Positions 28,992 through 39,996 of a DNA stretch of 41,029 nt are shown one piece after another. The position numbers and the translations under genes were made by a program. A model generated the notes under the pieces. It had not been told where the DNA came from, did no database searches, and saw only the letters and a list, made by a program, of their open reading frames with translations. The stretch spans positions 1 to 41,029 of the forward strand of contig NW_026712482.1 in NCBI RefSeq assembly GCF_022539665.2. Direction: 5' to 3'. The stretch comes from Daphnia carinata (Eukaryota; Arthropoda; Branchiopoda; Diplostraca; Daphniidae). Numbering within the stretch: position 1 is the first letter of the stretch; every line of letters starts with the position of its first letter.

Positions 28992-29409
28992 TGTGATGAG
29001 GACATATACCGAAGAACGCCACCAATTAGTTAGCTTAGCTAATTAATAGATTCCAGCCTTGGATGATTCCACGGCGAACTAGTATCAAACAGTTCTTCAT
29101 CCTCACGGAGCCTTCCCACGCCAAACCAGTATCAGTCAGCTCTTCACCTCTACGATCAGTTCGTCTTCACGTGATCATTGACGTCAAGAGTGACCTCATA
29201 TTAACTGATAAAAGCTGTGACAAGAAGGGGGCTCGGGGTCTGAGTTTAGTGCGTTATAGTACAGTGTGTGTCTGTGTCCAGAGCGTTGAAGTGTAGTAGA
29301 GTTTTAGAGAATCTTACATTACACCTGTGATTAGTCTTGTTAGTCTTGTGAAAATACACTTAGTAATTAGTAAGCCGAGTTGAAAGTCATTTACAAGTTA
29401 AACATTACA
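28992..29409 (+). repeat. 5' LTR of copy 2
   Basis: Complete LTR, preceded by the TGGG target duplication. U3 holds an E-box CACGTG (29168-29173), a palindromic CRE-type TGACGTCA (29179-29186) and a TATA-like GATAAAAG (29207-29214). A start site about 25-35 nt further down is predicted. A near-palindrome around TTAGCTAA lies about 40 bp from the LTR start. Confidence 0.95.
29207..29214 (+). promoter_or_regulatory. TATA-like element of the LTR promoter
   Basis: GATAAAAG differs from TATAAAAG at one base and lies 21 bp downstream of TGACGTCA. The same element is at 12345-12352. Assignment is by motif only. Confidence 0.4.
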
Positions 29410-29411
29410 TT

Positions 29412-29427
29412 TGGTGAACGTGTCCAG
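29412..29427 (+). promoter_or_regulatory. Primer-binding site, copy 2
   Basis: Identical to the copy 1 site, 2 nt after the LTR. Its first 11 nt complement the mature 3' end of the tRNA-Arg variant ending CACGTTCA-CCA, including the one this element interrupts. Confidence 0.75.
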
Positions 29428-29538
29428 TTTTGAACTTTGTTCAAATCCGACGACCCCGGACTCCTGCCCAGCAGCAGACCAGCAGGTCTACCCACTTAAA
29501 CATCGCAGACGACCGGAAATCGTCTAGAACTCCCCGCT

Positions 29539-29550
29539 ACAAGGGTAAGT
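29539..29550 (+). promoter_or_regulatory. Predicted splice donor for env mRNA, copy 2
   Basis: ACAAGG/GTAAGT, with the intron starting at 29545, 13 nt before the gag ATG. Confidence 0.6.
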
Positions 29551-29557
29551 CACCTAA

Positions 29558-32212
29558 ATGTCATCTGACAACTTAGCAATAGATATATACAAGCCGTCAG
29601 CCCCAGTAGAAGAAACTGTAGAAGTAAAAGATCGTCCTACAAGACGAAGCGTAGTAGATACTAAGCGTACAACCCAAAAAGTATATCCCAGTTTAGAAAA
29701 CGAGCAGAAGAGTGAAATAGCAGAAGTTCGTATTGTACCTTTTCAAAAAAGAACTAGAAGCGCTGAAAGTAGCCCAAGGGACAGCGACGAGGAGAAACAA
29801 TTAACGAAATATCATTCTACAGAGAATCTACCCAGTAAAAAGAGAAATAAGCTAGTAGAGGAGAGGGATATTCTAAAAACTGCACTAATAGAGATTCATC
29901 AAACAATTAATCAGTATAAATTAGAACTAGAAGCAGCTAAAGATAAAGCAACAACCAAACAGCTAAAAACACGCCTAAAAGATAAAGACTTAGAGTATAA
30001 ATTAATTTCGGAAAAACTAATCGCGGCTGAAACAAAAATACAAGAGCTTGAAAATCAAGGTTTAGCCTTACTACAGACAGCTACTATCCAGCAACAAACC
30101 ATCGAATATCAAGCAACCAGCTTAACCCAACAGTTAGAGCAAACGCAAGGAGAAAAAACCAACCTAATAACCACCCTAGTAAAAAAGACCCAGGACGTTC
30201 AAATCTTAGAATCAACCATAAGAAAAGTAGAAACCGAACACACATCAGTTAAAACCAAGTTAATTAAGGACAAGAAAAAGCTTCAACAGGAATTAGAGAA
30301 ATTGAAAGAAAGGGAAAGCCAACTAATTGGAGAAGGAACAACCTTATTGAATAAATACAGTAACATCCAAATAGAATTCGAGAAACTACAATTAAGTTAC
30401 AAAGCTCTTGAAACAAAAAGCATTGATCAGGAAAAAGAAATTAACGCCTTACAGGTAGAACATAAGAAATTAATAGTACATATAACAGATAAGAATCAGG
30501 AAATTTCGCATCTAAACGATACAATAAAAACCAAACAGGCAGAGTTGGAATTTCTAAGACAGGAACAAATTGACCAGACAAGCAAATTTGTTAACCTACA
30601 AACAGAAAACAATCAACTTAAGCACAATTTGAACATTAGCCAGATTAACGAAACAACCTTACACGATAAGCAAACTAAGCAAACAATAGAAATATCAACG
30701 TTACAAACGGCTAATCAGTCGTTAGAAGAAAAGTTTAGAAGGCTACAACAAACAATCGCGAGTGCCGCAAGCACAAACGAGTTGGAGATAGCACAACACA
30801 CCCTGGCCATACAGAATAGGAAAATCGTGTCATTGGAAAACGAATTAACGGAACTAGGACAAGCACTCCAGTTAGCGAAACAGGCAGCGGAGCGAGCAGC
30901 TAAACTAGATACCGAAAACAATTATCTTAAAGGAAGCATAGAACAACTAAATAAAAACAACCTGACACTCTTAGAACAACTAGCACAACCGGCTATCGAA
31001 ACCGATACAACTAACGAAACACCAAGAATGACAGCAAACGATGATATACGAGCATTAGCAGTAGCCATTACACGTAGAGACGAAACACAGAACATTCCTA
31101 TTTATAGTGGCAATGTGAACGACCAACCGATAGGAGTATGGTTAAGAGATGCGGAGGCAATAGCAACGATTCACGAATGGCCGAGGGAATCCACCAAAAA
31201 GATTTTAGCCACAAGGTTAAAGGGGACAGCATTGCAATGGCATATCGATAGACTACGGGTAGCACCGAGAGAATCGTATAGCGATTGGCGGAATGCATTA
31301 AAGGAACATTTCAAACATCCCGCGGATAAAGCCAAACAGAAATCGAAACTACTGTCAGTAAAACAATCACCTAACCAACCCGTTAGACATTTTATTGATA
31401 AAATAACACAGGCATATAGTGCGATCTACAAGGAAGGCGATGAGGAACAAGCAGAAAGCGCTGAACTAACAGCTCTTAAAGATGATACACTAATCAAAAT
31501 GTTACTAGATGGATTGCTGCCAACCATCAAGACAATTCTATTCCATAATAAATACCCTAGCACCCCAAACTGGCAAAATTTCAAACAAGCAGCGTTAGAG
31601 TCAGAAGAAATCGCCTACAACACACAGGCACTAGAACTAAAACCGATATTCAAATTTGAAGCACCGAAACCGACTAGAGATATAGAAGCTGAATTAACTC
31701 AAACAAAACTGGAATTAGAAGAGTTAAAAAACAACCTAACGAAATTAAATCTGTCAGGTACAGCGTCGAAATCGGGACAAGATTGGTCCGTAAACAATAT
31801 TGACACCTATAAGCAAGGTAGGGATTCGTCAAGATATAATAACGTTAAATGGGAAGATCGACAGCGATCTAGGGATAATTCGTATAGTAGAGACCGTAGA
31901 GATCACTCTTACAACCGTAACAGATCGTACGACAGGAACCGGTCCGAGTCGCGTGAACGGTCATACGGTAAAGAACGATACCAGGACAAGAGGTATCAGA
32001 ATAGGGAGAGACTCGATTCTCGGACAAGGCGTTACGACGAGCGTCCAAGATCCAAGAGCCCTCACCCATCGGCAGAGCTAGCGAGAAAACAAAGATTAAG
32101 TGGTAATAACAGAGAAAACACTGTTACTTGTCATAGATGTCTCAACACAGGACATATAGCGAAAGATTGTCGGACCAAAAATCCGAGAAGGTTCCAATCA
32201 AAAACAGAATAG
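29558..32212 (+). CDS. gag: Gag polyprotein, copy 2
   Basis: 884 residues, identical in translation to copy 1 as given: coiled coil (about 100-480), Gag core (about 510-690), Arg/Ser/Asp/Tyr-rich tail and one CCHC knuckle near the C-terminus. An open gag in both copies, while each has other damage, agrees with recent origin. It overlaps pol by 76 nt. The two A5 runs inside the overlap (copy 1 positions 4696-4700 and 4719-4723) are the only obvious slippage-prone places. Confidence 0.93.
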   Translation: MSSDNLAIDIYKPSAPVEETVEVKDRPTRRSVVDTKRTTQKVYPSLENEQKSEIAEVRIVPFQKRTRSAESSPRDSDEEKQLTKYHSTENLPSKKRNKLVEERDILKTALIEIHQTINQYKLELEAAKDKATTKQLKTRLKDKDLEYKLISEKLIAAETKIQELENQGLALLQTATIQQQTIEYQATSLTQQLEQTQGEKTNLITTLVKKTQDVQILESTIRKVETEHTSVKTKLIKDKKKLQQELEKLKERESQLIGEGTTLLNKYSNIQIEFEKLQLSYKALETKSIDQEKEINALQVEHKKLIVHITDKNQEISHLNDTIKTKQAELEFLRQEQIDQTSKFVNLQTENNQLKHNLNISQINETTLHDKQTKQTIEISTLQTANQSLEEKFRRLQQTIASAASTNELEIAQHTLAIQNRKIVSLENELTELGQALQLAKQAAERAAKLDTENNYLKGSIEQLNKNNLTLLEQLAQPAIETDTTNETPRMTANDDIRALAVAITRRDETQNIPIYSGNVNDQPIGVWLRDAEAIATIHEWPRESTKKILATRLKGTALQWHIDRLRVAPRESYSDWRNALKEHFKHPADKAKQKSKLLSVKQSPNQPVRHFIDKITQAYSAIYKEGDEEQAESAELTALKDDTLIKMLLDGLLPTIKTILFHNKYPSTPNWQNFKQAALESEEIAYNTQALELKPIFKFEAPKPTRDIEAELTQTKLELEELKNNLTKLNLSGTASKSGQDWSVNNIDTYKQGRDSSRYNNVKWEDRQRSRDNSYSRDRRDHSYNRNRSYDRNRSESRERSYGKERYQDKRYQNRERLDSRTRRYDERPRSKSPHPSAELARKQRLSGNNRENTVTCHRCLNTGHIAKDCRTKNPRRFQSKTE

Positions 32213-35200
32213 GAAAGATTAAACAAACATGTAGATTAATTAGGATACCCGTGGAATTTAGTAATCAGAAAGCACAAGCTTTAATCGACACAGGTGCAGC
32301 AGCTAGTATTATTTCATCTGAGAGATTTGCCTTATTACCTCATAAAGCGATCGTAACTGAATTAGAAACTAAACCTAGTCAGTTGTTTGAATCTGCGTCA
32401 GGAAACATCATGCACCCATTGGGATGTTTCAAATTAAGTCTTAAATTAACACCAAATTGCAGACTAGAGCATGACTTCTTCGTGTTGCCTGAAACACAAG
32501 AAGGATGTATTTTAGGACTAGATTTCTTCAAAAAGTACAAAACAAAATTAGATATAGCTAATAAAACACTAACATTATCTGTAAACGGAGTAGAATCTGT
32601 AATTAGCCTTAAGAAAATTAATATACCTATATATAGCATTAAGGAAAGCCAAACAGTAACCTTTGAACTGTCACACCTGAAAGGGAAAGACAGACTAGAA
32701 ATGGAGCAAGTATTACATAACCACAAATCAGTTTTCGCATCCCAGTTGATAGAACTAGGACGAACAAATGTACTCAAGCATAAGATAGTAACTACGGGAA
32801 ACCCAAAAATGAGAGGAACCTATAGAATGCCAGCAGCTATTAAACCGATAGCTAAGCAGCAAATCGAAGAAATGTTGAAATACAACATCATCCGAGAAAG
32901 CCATAGCGCTTTTAGGGCATCAATAGTGATGGTAAAGAAGAAATCAGGAGAACTACGATTTTGCGTAGACTATAGGGACTTAAACGCAGTGACAGTCAAG
33001 GATCGGTATCCTCTACCACGAATAGACGATACATTGAACTTGCTACACGGAGCGAAATTTTTCTCAACACTCGATTTGTTCAGTGGGTACTGGCAAATCG
33101 AGATAGCTGAGGAAGATATTCATAAAACCGCATTTACAGCAGAAATGGGACACTTTGAGTATATAAGGATGCCGTTTGGTCTATGCAACGCGCCGAGCAC
33201 GTTCCAGAGGACAATGGAAATTGTTCTTCGAACGTTAATTGGCAAGTGCGTAATGGTATATATTGATGACATCATTGTATACAGCACCAGCATGGCCAAA
33301 CACGTACAGCATCTGACCTCGACGTTTCGCCTTTTACAAGCAAATGGACTTAAAGTCAAAATTCAAAAGTGCAAATTTGCAGCTAACGCGGTAGAATATC
33401 TTGGGCACATAGTGTCACAAAAAGGAGTCATGGTAGACCCAAACAAGATAAAAGTGGTAAAAAAGTATCCGGCACCAAAAAACCCGGACCAAGTCAGAGC
33501 ATTCCTAGGACTCGCAAATTACTATAGACGGTTCATAGATCAGTTCGCCAACAAAGTCCATGTACTAACACGGCTCACGAGGAGCACAGTACCATGGCAA
33601 TGGGGGCAGGAGGAAACAAGCGCTTTTGAAGGCATCAAGGAATGTTTATGTTCCGCCCCTACCCTCGCATATCCTGATTTCGCGCGCCCTTTCATCTTAC
33701 ACACGGATGCGTGCGGGTATGGAGTAGGCGGAATCCTCTCTCAGATGCCCCATCCAAATGCCAACCCAGGGCCCAGTGAGGAATCAATAAATGATTCAAG
33801 AGTAATAGAAGAGTCGACAGACGAATGGAATAAGTCTCTAGAACACCCTATTGCATACACCTCTAAGCATCTAACTGATGTTCAACTAAAATGGTGTACC
33901 ACAGAGAAGGAAGCGTATGCGATTATTCACTCAGTAAAAGCATTTTCTCATTACCTATACGGCACTAACTTTGTAATAGTGACCGACCATAGGCCTCTGC
34001 AATACATCCAAAAAGTCAGGGAGCCAACAGGAAGATTGGCCAGATGGTATCTTATTCTTGCAACAATTTGAGATGGAAATTCAGTATAGGCCTGGTAAAC
34101 TGCACCAAAATGCTGACGCATTGAGCAGAATACCGGTTAATATTGTAGTATCACAGCAAGTCGTAGCTGACGACTGGCTAATTGCTCAGCAAGAAGATAC
34201 CTTTTGCAAAGAAGTAGTAAAAAACTTAGAGAAGGCAAACAAGGATGCAGAAGACGAATTTCGATATTTACCTAGCGGACTTTTAACCACAGCTAGGGGA
34301 AAAATCGTAGTACCGGCGACGCTACGAAAAGAGGTTATGGAGCAATATCACGACCACAAATTGGCTGGTCACCTAGGAATAACAAAAACGACCGCAAACA
34401 TTAGTAATAAATACTTTTGGCCAAAGATGGCTAACGATATAAAAACTCACGTACTTAACTGCTTAACCTGTGCGAAAAGAAAAATTTCTGGATCTTGTAA
34501 AGCTGCACTCCAACCAATCCCTGTTACAGACTACGTCTGGCAACGATTGGCCATGGATATTGTAGGCCCAGTTCCAGAAAGTGAGAAAGGAAATAAATAT
34601 ATCTTAGTAATCATGGAGTACACAACGAGATATATTATAGCACTTGCGCTTAAGGAAGTTTCCGCCCAGACTATCATTCGCAAGTTTATTAAGCACATTG
34701 TAAACAACGAAGGGTTACCCTCGCAGATCCTAACGGATCGAGGTTCGAACTTCCAATCGCAAGCAATGGCTGAATTGTGTAAACAGCTAGGTGTGAAACA
34801 GTTAAGAACTACAGCATACCACCCGCAAACAGATGGTGCTGTTGAGAGATTTAATAGGACATTAGGGGACATGTTAACAGCCCATGTCGCTCATAACCCT
34901 GCCTTGTGGGATGAGCACCTCGACTATGTAGTCGCGGCTTACAACCGGACGCCTCACTCGAGCACCGGTGAAACCCCTTTTTACCTATTAAAAGGCAGAG
35001 ATGCATTAGAACCATCGGACTTAAGACCTCCGATGAGAAATAGGCTTCTAGAGGATCAAAACAACATTTATACGCAACAATGGCACGAAGCTTTAGAATT
35101 AGCCAAAAGTAAGCTAATCGTAGCACAGTCAAGACAAAAGGTGAATTACGATCGTTCATCGAAGGAATGCTCGTTTGAGCCAGGAGACTTAGTGCTATTG

Positions 35201-35716
35201 AAAGAAATGAAGCCACAAACAGGTAAATTTTATATGCGTTGGGATGGACCTTTCACTATCGTAGATAAGTTGTCTGATTTGAATTACCTAATCAGGAGAA
35301 CAACAGAAAACCATACTATGGTTGTGCATGTGAATCGCCTCAAGAAATGGAAAAGCAAGGAAGACGCGGAAAACGTAACTAAAGAAAGGGAAGAAGGTAA
35401 CAGCGTAGAACGTAACCCTAGGAGGGAATCAGAAAACGAAGAAAGAGAAACACAGAGTGAGATAGAAATTGAAAGTAGGGAAAGGGAATTGAGTATCCAA
35501 TGTCAAGGAGAGACAGCAGCAACCGCTGTAAGACAAGCAACAGAAGGGGAAGATAGCAATCGGCAAGAAACAGCACAGTTACCGACCGAAAGCGGTAAAG
35601 CACAAATTAAGCAACCTAGAGTGAGACGGAAAAGGCAGGATGATATCGGAATACCTGTTAGAAGATCGCTAAGACAAGCAATCAAACAGCCACAAAGACT
35701 CATTACGGAAATGTAA
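32137..35716 (+). pseudogene. pol: Pol polyprotein, copy 2 (one frameshift)
   Basis: Here protease, RT and most of RNase H are continuous (32137-34071). The A-run that breaks copy 1 is six long, which keeps this frame open through the RT connection and the RNase H Asp and TDHRPL motifs. One extra A at 34049, absent in copy 1, then shifts the frame; the end of RNase H and the whole integrase continue in a frame open to 35716 (first ATG 34058). The integrase HHCC, D-D-E and GPF motifs are as in copy 1. Substitutions noted against copy 1 include 33038 (C to A, Thr to Asn before LLHG), 33748 (A to C) and a T to C change near 33947 (Phe to Ser). Confidence 0.93.
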
Positions 35717-35722
35717 TTACAG

Positions 35723-38550
35723 ATGAGGAACGTTATTGCAACTATCGTCTTCATTATAGCTGTAGGAATAACCCACTCAATAACCATCGACACCTGCAAC
35801 TGCTCACAACCAGTAATTAAAGGTATTTTAGATTTAGACGATCCCGACTACTGTTCACACCCTGAACCAGTAGAAATTCCAACTAAAATCAATTACCGAT
35901 TCCTAACCAAAAACAAAGAACCCATAACATGGGAAGGGTACGCATGCACCCAGTGGTTATCAACCAAAGAAATATCCACTAATTTCCTTTTAAGTCATGA
36001 CACTATTTTTAAGAAGCAAATTTTAAAAGTTAGTGCTAATGAATGCTGAACACGGCACAGTATCCAAATACATGCGTGAATAGCCCGATGGTAAAGGACG
36101 GAAAAACATTTAAATACCTCCAGGAGCCTGAGGGAGAAGGTCACTGGATGACAACACAGGTCTACACAACTAAGAATTGTGTAACTCAAATAGTTCAGTT
36201 ATCAAAGGATTGTCACGATTGCCCAGTAAAGTCACCGTTTGGTATAATAGCGAATTCTAGTAAGGCAGAATTTTCGAATCATAATGAACTAACGATCGTT
36301 TGGAAAGCACCAGATGCAAAAGAGCCCACCTGTGAAATAAATTCGGTATTTCAAGGTAGAGGTAACTTAACGAAAAGTAAGAAACAAAATAGGATAGAAG
36401 ATCATGCAGCTCAGTTAGAATTTATCATATCTGCTAACAAAACGCAAATCTGCACGAACATAACCGTCTATCCGGTAATCGGGTTACCCGATTCCTACAT
36501 AGATATTATAGAAACCCCTAAGCGACAGAAAAGAAGCTATGATAGAGAAGTGATAGGATTATTAATGTTAGCTAGCGATCCTAGTCGTTGTTTGGCGTAC
36601 ATGCCACGCAGTGGAAAATTCTCGACCCCAACTTGTGCATTCGACACCACCCTGTCAATTGAAAAAGAAACGCAGAAGGTGATAACCAACGGTCAAGCTT
36701 TCAAATTTCTTGCTAATGGAATGGTAATGCAAAGCTATCTCGAGCATTGCATTCACCAATTTACAGAAAACAACACGGGAGTCAAGAAATGCGGTAGTAG
36801 TTTAGATGAACTAAATAACCCGACGGATGTATGGTCATTAGAACCCAACCCGATGACATTTGGATTAGTTCCTTTCCATATGATTCAAGCTCACACAGGT
36901 AATTGCTTAACCGTAAACATAACACTGGATTATCCTGTAACTGTTACACCGTGTGAGAATGGTAACGTGAACCAAATATGGTTACTAGAAATTCTAGAAT
37001 CATCCAATGAGGCAATAGATGGGGAAATACAAGAACAAAGAGGGCCACAAGTAACTAGATGGGATAGGAATCGCACACGCAAGTTCGACAAAATGAGTGA
37101 CCACATACCGTTTAATCCACCAACTTTATACGGTAAAATTCAGCCCACCACCAATTTGGATTACTGTCTAACTATATCGGAACAACAGACTCTCACGTTA
37201 CTGTTTTGTAACCAAAGTAGCTCTATCGAAGGTTACCCTAAACAGGATTTCGGCTACGTAAATGGGAAACTAAGAATTCTCACAACCAACACTTGTGTTA
37301 CGCCGATGACGGCGCAGTCATGCGACAGTGAATTTAGTAATAGAATGTTATGGAACTACAATGAGATTGACAGGCAATTTGCCTTAAAGGACAATCCATT
37401 TTGTCTAGTCCCATTTTACGAAGACAAGACGGTGCGAGCACTTCCCTGCGATTCCTCACAAAAGTTGCAAGAATGGATTTTCCAAAGAACCCTTGCAACC
37501 CCATTTTTTCCAATGGACAGAATAGAAGAGGTAACTACCATTTCGAATAGAAGGGAAGAGAGAAACAAAAGAAGACAAGAAAGGTTAATTGAACTAAATG
37601 ATTCTGGTGAAGTTTTGAACACCAAAGGCAACGAGACAAAAACTCAATTAACAGATAGCGTTAGGACGTTGCTAGACATTGAAAATCGCCAGTACATTGA
37701 AGGGCAGGCGATCAAACACGAATCACAATTGGCCAACGAAGTCCGTCAATTATATTGCAAAATTACTTCACTACAGCGTAATCAAGCTATGGTTTTAGCA
37801 CAAACAAATGGACTGCTTGCAGCCCGTGCACTAAATCTAGATACATGTAGTAGAATAACCGGAAACGGCAAAAGTTTAATTTTACAGAAATGTGAAATTG
37901 TACCTGTAAAAATGGCCGCTGTACAAACACAGTGCGGCTATCAGCCATTTTTTCAGGCAGACCCGAAAACCAATTTCACTGTTGGAAAGGATGGTTGGTC
38001 ACTTCATCCTTTCCAGGATTGTTTCTGGAACGGTCAATATGTAAATTTCAACGATAAAACCTATACATGGATAAATGGAGAATGGAAACTCCAAGAACCA
38101 TCAATTCATGTGGTAAAACTAAAATTGATTACAGCATTTGAGGAATTACCTCTAAAAACGTACGATTATTTGCCTCAGCATCATTCGATGTATGAGCCAA
38201 ATAACGTAGAACAATTAAATGTTTTAACGGAATTAATTGGTAGAGTGCAACTATCTAATACTAATTCACTTTCTGGATTAGTCTTAGATAACAAGGCCCA
38301 GGTTGATTTCTGGGATATATCCAATTGGGTTTCCATATTTAAGTATGGAATACTAGCAGTGAGTGTAATAGCTGTAACAATCTTGATTGGATATGTCTGC
38401 ATTGCATTTATACCATTTGCTACAATCTTCAATTTGTGTAAAAAGAAAAATAACACTAACAATCACGAGCAAGAAATTCCCATGCTGTCACATATCCATA
38501 ATGATACAGCCTCATTGCACCCCAAAAATGAAATTTGTAACCACAAGTAG
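35723..38550 (+). pseudogene. env: Env-like glycoprotein, copy 2 (frameshifted, altered tail)
   Basis: It starts right after an AG acceptor, as in copy 1. A missing G in a GG pair near 36048 creates a stop at 36047-36049 after 108 codons. The remaining frame is open from 36043 to 38550 and contains both furin-type sites, both trefoil-like modules and the membrane segment. A 40-bp deletion at the 38508/38509 junction (copy 1 positions 11029-11068) replaces the last 20 or so tail residues by a shorter, different end. The first lesion is a homopolymer-type indel that could be a sequencing error; the 40-bp deletion is not of that kind. Confidence 0.9.
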
Positions 38551-39307
38551 AAACAAATTTATATGCGATGTTAAACGTAAAATTTGTAGCATCTATGTAA
38601 CTAATAAACCTACCTATCATTTGTACCTAGCCAAACCTAAAAAAAAAAAAAAAAAAAAAAAAAAAACGTCCATAGACAACCAACCTTTAAAGTTGTGTAT
38701 TCTACTGGAAATACAAGGAACTAACCAGCATAAGATCGGTGCCAATCAAAAGCCGACGGAGAAGACGGTGTACGTTCTGCATTGCCACTGAGTGATGGAA
38801 TTCTTCCTGCAATTGTTCATTGAAGAAGAGCGATGAACGACAGTTGCGGTGATAGATATCCTCACCAGACTCGAGCCACCAGAGCAATCGTGCAAACCGG
38901 ACCGGGTAAATGTCGCGGTAGCGAGCATAACCTGGAAACTGACTGGAAAAAGAATAAACAAGTCAAATGGAATGCTAAGAAAAGAACCAATTTGCGACTT
39001 ACACATAATAGCGGTCGGTGGAACTGACTCGTCGGAACCCGAAGTCAAGGAGGACAATTTTCAACACTCATCGATGGCCGATAGGAATTGAAGAACAGTT
39101 CTCGATCAGTGGGAAGAAATCTTCGGAAGAGCAAATGAGGCTTGTGATACGCTATAACTTCGAAAATCCACAAAGCAGTATCAACGGCAGCACGATGAGA
39201 CACAACGCATGTAAAATCAAACTCCATCATGCACAAGGGAGCTCGACGAAGGGCAAGAAACGAATGAAACACACCGGAACAAAAAGCAACAACTATAAGG
39301 TTCGCAT

Positions 39308-39356
<49 letters not shown>

Positions 39357-39551
39357 ATCCTTACCTATCCCCTCCACTATTCCACTCTCTTACTAACAAG
39401 AAATGTTTAGCAATTGTAATCCCTACGGAAGAAAGAAAAGAAGCAAATGCATAAATTAGAATTAGAAATTTTGTAGACCTATCTGTTTCATTATAACTTC
39501 CGTATACATAAATATATTCTCCAACCCTGTAACCCCAAAGGCAACTTCTGT
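38551..39551. other. 3' region between env and 3' LTR, copy 2
   Basis: Same layout as copy 1: AATAAA at 38603-38608, A28 tract at 38639-38666, the segment with the antisense ORF, A46 tract at 39309-39354, and AT-rich DNA to the PPT. No sense gene is supported. Confidence 0.8.
38702..39230 (-). pseudogene. Antisense spliced ORF, copy 2 (frameshifted)
   Basis: Exon B is 38942-38702 and the 60-nt GTAAGT...CAG intron is 39002-38943, both unchanged from copy 1. Exon A (from the ATG at 39228-39230) carries a 2-nt deletion near 39049-39050, in a CTCCTC repeat on the minus strand, so its frame ends at 39045 before the donor. Copy 1 therefore has the only open version in this window. Confidence 0.4.
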
Positions 39552-39564
39552 AAAAAGGGAGGAA
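39552..39564 (+). promoter_or_regulatory. Polypurine tract, copy 2
   Basis: AAAAAGGGAGGAA directly before the 3' LTR, one G shorter than in copy 1. Confidence 0.92.
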
Positions 39565-39982
39565 TGTGATGAGGACATATACCGAAGAACGCCACCAATT
39601 AGTTAGCTTAGCTAATTAATAGATTCCAGCCTTGGATGATTCCACGGCGAACTAGTATCAAACAGTTCTTCATCCTCACGGAGCCTTCCCACGCCAAACC
39701 AGTATCAGTCAGCTCTTCACCTCTACGATCAGTTCGTCTTCACGTGATCATTGACGTCAAGAGTGACCTCATATTAACTGATAAAAGCTGTGACAAGAAG
39801 GGGCTCGGGGTCTGAGTTTAGTGCGTTATAGTACAGTGTGTGTCTGTGTCCAGAGCGTTGAAGTGTAGTAGAGTTTTTAGAGAATCTTACATTACACCTG
39901 TGATTAGTCTTGTTAGTCTTGTGAAAATACACTTAGTAATTAGTAAGCCGAGTTGAAAGTCATTTACAAGTTAAACATTACA
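39565..39982 (+). repeat. 3' LTR of copy 2
   Basis: 418 bp. Against the other complete LTRs it has one G less in a G5 run and one T more in a T4 run. Followed by the TGGG duplication and the 5' part of the split tRNA. Confidence 0.95.
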
Positions 39983-39996
39983 TGGGCCACACATCC
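39983..39996 (-). pseudogene. 5' fragment of split tRNA-Arg, right of element 2
   Basis: Minus strand: GGATGTG acceptor, TG, and a GCC D-stem strand, then the TGGG duplication and the LTR. It pairs with the 3' portion at 28929-28991. Confidence 0.8.

Larger units (their letters stand above)
28992..39982 (+). mobile_element. Env-bearing Ty3/gypsy retroelement, copy 2 (complete)
   Basis: 10,991 bp with two 418-bp LTRs beginning TG and ending CA, flanked by a 4-bp duplication TGGG (28988-28991 and 39983-39986). Order is the same as copy 1. The two LTRs differ only by two 1-bp homopolymer indels (G5/G4 and T4/T5) with no substitution noticed, so insertion is very recent. Gag is open; pol has one extra base, env one missing base and a 40-bp deletion, and the antisense ORF a 2-nt deletion. 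Confidence 0.96.
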
